This document shows, piece by piece, positions 63,219 through 64,000 of a stretch of 64,000 nucleotides of DNA. Origin of the DNA: JAAYUD01 sp041907665 (GTDB lineage Bacteria > Bacteroidota > Bacteroidia > Bacteroidales > Bacteroidaceae); NCBI GenBank assembly GCA_041907665.1, contig JAYRGW010000012.1, positions 8,805 through 72,804 of the forward strand. The letters run 5' to 3'. Position 1 is the stretch's first letter. The number at the start of each line of letters is the position of its first letter. A program made the translations under genes and the position numbers. The notes beneath the pieces were generated by a model. The model made no database searches. It had not been told where the DNA came from and was given only the letters and a program-made list of their open reading frames with translations.

Positions 63219-63683
63219 CTATTTATGACAAATGTCCTTCATCTCTTCTATTGAGCCATAATTGTTCAATTCCACACCTTTTTTCAAATAATCCATAACT
63301 ATTTTTCGGGTCTTACCATCTATCTTTTCATCACGGAAATGGATATTATATATACCGGTCCAATCTGCATATACGAAATAATATCCATCCGGAACATTAA
63401 ATTTATTCGCCATAATTAACGAATACAACAAAAACTCTTGCTGGTAATAACGTATATCCATATATTCTTCATATAAATCAGAGCAGACATCTTCATCGCC
63501 TTTCCCTTTCAAAACAAGGTTTTTCAATGTATCTATATAACAGGTGTCATCCACAATGATACTTTTCGATTGTTTTACATTCTTATCCGAATGATGATCA
63601 ATTGATTCATACCAATCACATGCAAATCCCAGAATGAATCCACACGACAGAAAAATGACAATATACAACAAAATTTTCTTCAT
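63219..63683 (-). CDS. Hypothetical membrane-anchored protein
   Basis: 154 residues. An N-terminal hydrophobic segment (KKILLYIVIFLSCGFILGFA) anchors or exports it; the rest is soluble, acidic and aromatic-rich (YEEYMDIRYYQQEFLLYSLI, YYFVYADWTGIYNIHF). I recognise no family. It lies 85 nt upstream of the immunity-like gene on the same strand and may share its cassette. Confidence 0.6.
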   Translation of the reverse strand: MKKILLYIVIFLSCGFILGFACDWYESIDHHSDKNVKQSKSIIVDDTCYIDTLKNLVLKGKGDEDVCSDLYEEYMDIRYYQQEFLLYSLIMANKFNVPDGYYFVYADWTGIYNIHFRDEKIDGKTRKIVMDYLKKGVELNNYGSIEEMKDICHK

Positions 63684-63886
63684 TTCTTGTTAAATGGATC
63701 TTTAAATAGTAAATAATAGCTTTATAAATAACAAATATAGCAAAAACATACATTAAAAGAAAGTCTCCTCATTGCTTTCATTGTATCCTTATATTATTAA
63801 AAAAATGTTCGTAATACATCAATTTACGTTCTTCAACGTTTTCATAGACAACAGTAATGCCATATTTAAAATATAGGTATAGGCGC
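63684..63886. other. Intergenic gap before the transposase end
   Basis: AT-rich. Near the right edge the sequence CCTATACCTATATTTT (minus strand, right after the transposase stop) might include the insertion sequence's terminal repeat, but the other end is outside the window. Confidence 0.35.
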
Positions 63887-64000
63887 TTAAGTCGCACTAT
63901 GCAACTTATTGGTTTGCAGCCTAAGAGGTTCTAAGTTGACCATCCGTCTGATAAGCACATCGAATATTGTATCCATGTTATTGCGTCTGTTGTATCGAAA
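63887..64000 (-). mobile_element. 3' end of a transposase gene (IS1595/ISXO2-like), partial
   Basis: The last 37 codons before TAA read FRYNRRNNMDTIFDVLIRRM then VNLEPLRLQTNKLHSAT. The F(R/K)(Y/F)NRR...IFD pattern is the C-terminal end of ISXO2-like (IS1595-family) DDE transposases. The 5' part lies outside the window, so completeness cannot be judged. It marks the right-hand end as a mobile, accessory region. Confidence 0.6.

Noticed and set aside
1..64000. tRNA or rRNA genes
   Set aside because: The intergenic regions were scanned for T-loop-like GGTTCGA/TTCGAATCC cores; the few matches lie in coding sequence or lack a cloverleaf.

Overview
The window is a chromosomal segment of a member of the order Bacteroidales (phylum Bacteroidota). 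The evidence is: genes with AT-rich starts and no Shine-Dalgarno pattern; repeated matches to the Bacteroidota promoter (-33 TTG/TTTG, about 20 nt, -7 TAnnTTTG); a 6S-like RNA directly downstream of rplT, as in the Bacteroidales-1 RNA family; and Bacteroidales-type families (DUF4836, DUF5063, DUF6249, PorT-like). I cannot name the genus. Most of the window is housekeeping. Accessory or decaying DNA lies at 27.2-28.5 kb, 35.7-37.2 kb, 47.1-47.6 kb and from 62.5 kb to the end.

Layout. 1-3.2 kb: the 5' part of an LTA-synthase-like sulfatase, then an ECF sigma factor operon. 3.2-7.4 kb: a NOL1/NOP2/Sun RNA methyltransferase, an RsiV-like secreted protein and a beta-propeller protein. 7.4-13.7 kb: the branched-chain amino acid operon ilvD-ilvB-ilvN-acyl-ACP thioesterase-ilvC, read leftward and preceded by what looks like a complete ribosome-mediated attenuator. 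14-20.4 kb: an OmpA-type porin, a Crp/Fnr regulator and the ftsK-lolA-trxB group. 20.5-27.1 kb: DUF5063, an exonuclease, an RlmI-like methyltransferase, ppk1, a phosphoesterase and pfkA. 28.5-35.6 kb: ruvX-def-TPR-thrS-infC-rpmI-rplT, then the 6S-like RNA. 35.7-37.2 kb: a two-component system destroyed by one internal deletion. 37.5-45.3 kb: a candidate small RNA, a nucleoside-transporter-like MFS protein, rsmE, a DUF4836 lipoprotein, an ABC exporter whose ATPase carries a nonsense codon, miaA and a glycoside-hydrolase-like protein. 45.6-50.4 kb: pyk and ppdK, convergent. 50.6-62.4 kb: rlmD, queF, a MORN-repeat protein, an M16 homologue without its zinc motif, kdsB, PBP1A, pyrBI, flavin reductase, PorT-like protein and glyA. 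62.5-64 kb: a gene remnant, two small secreted proteins (one resembling NTF2-fold immunity proteins) and the 3' end of a transposase.

The strongest unusual signals are the ilv leader (a 29-residue peptide with Leu/Ile/Val/Thr codon runs, a matching antiterminator and terminator, and its own promoter) and a pair of roughly 380-bp diverged intergenic repeats in opposite orientation (27.6-27.95 kb and 47.2-47.6 kb). The repeats are built around a long hairpin with CCTTATG/CATAAGG ends, and a related shorter hairpin lies at 4.7 kb. No CRISPR array, rRNA or tRNA was found.
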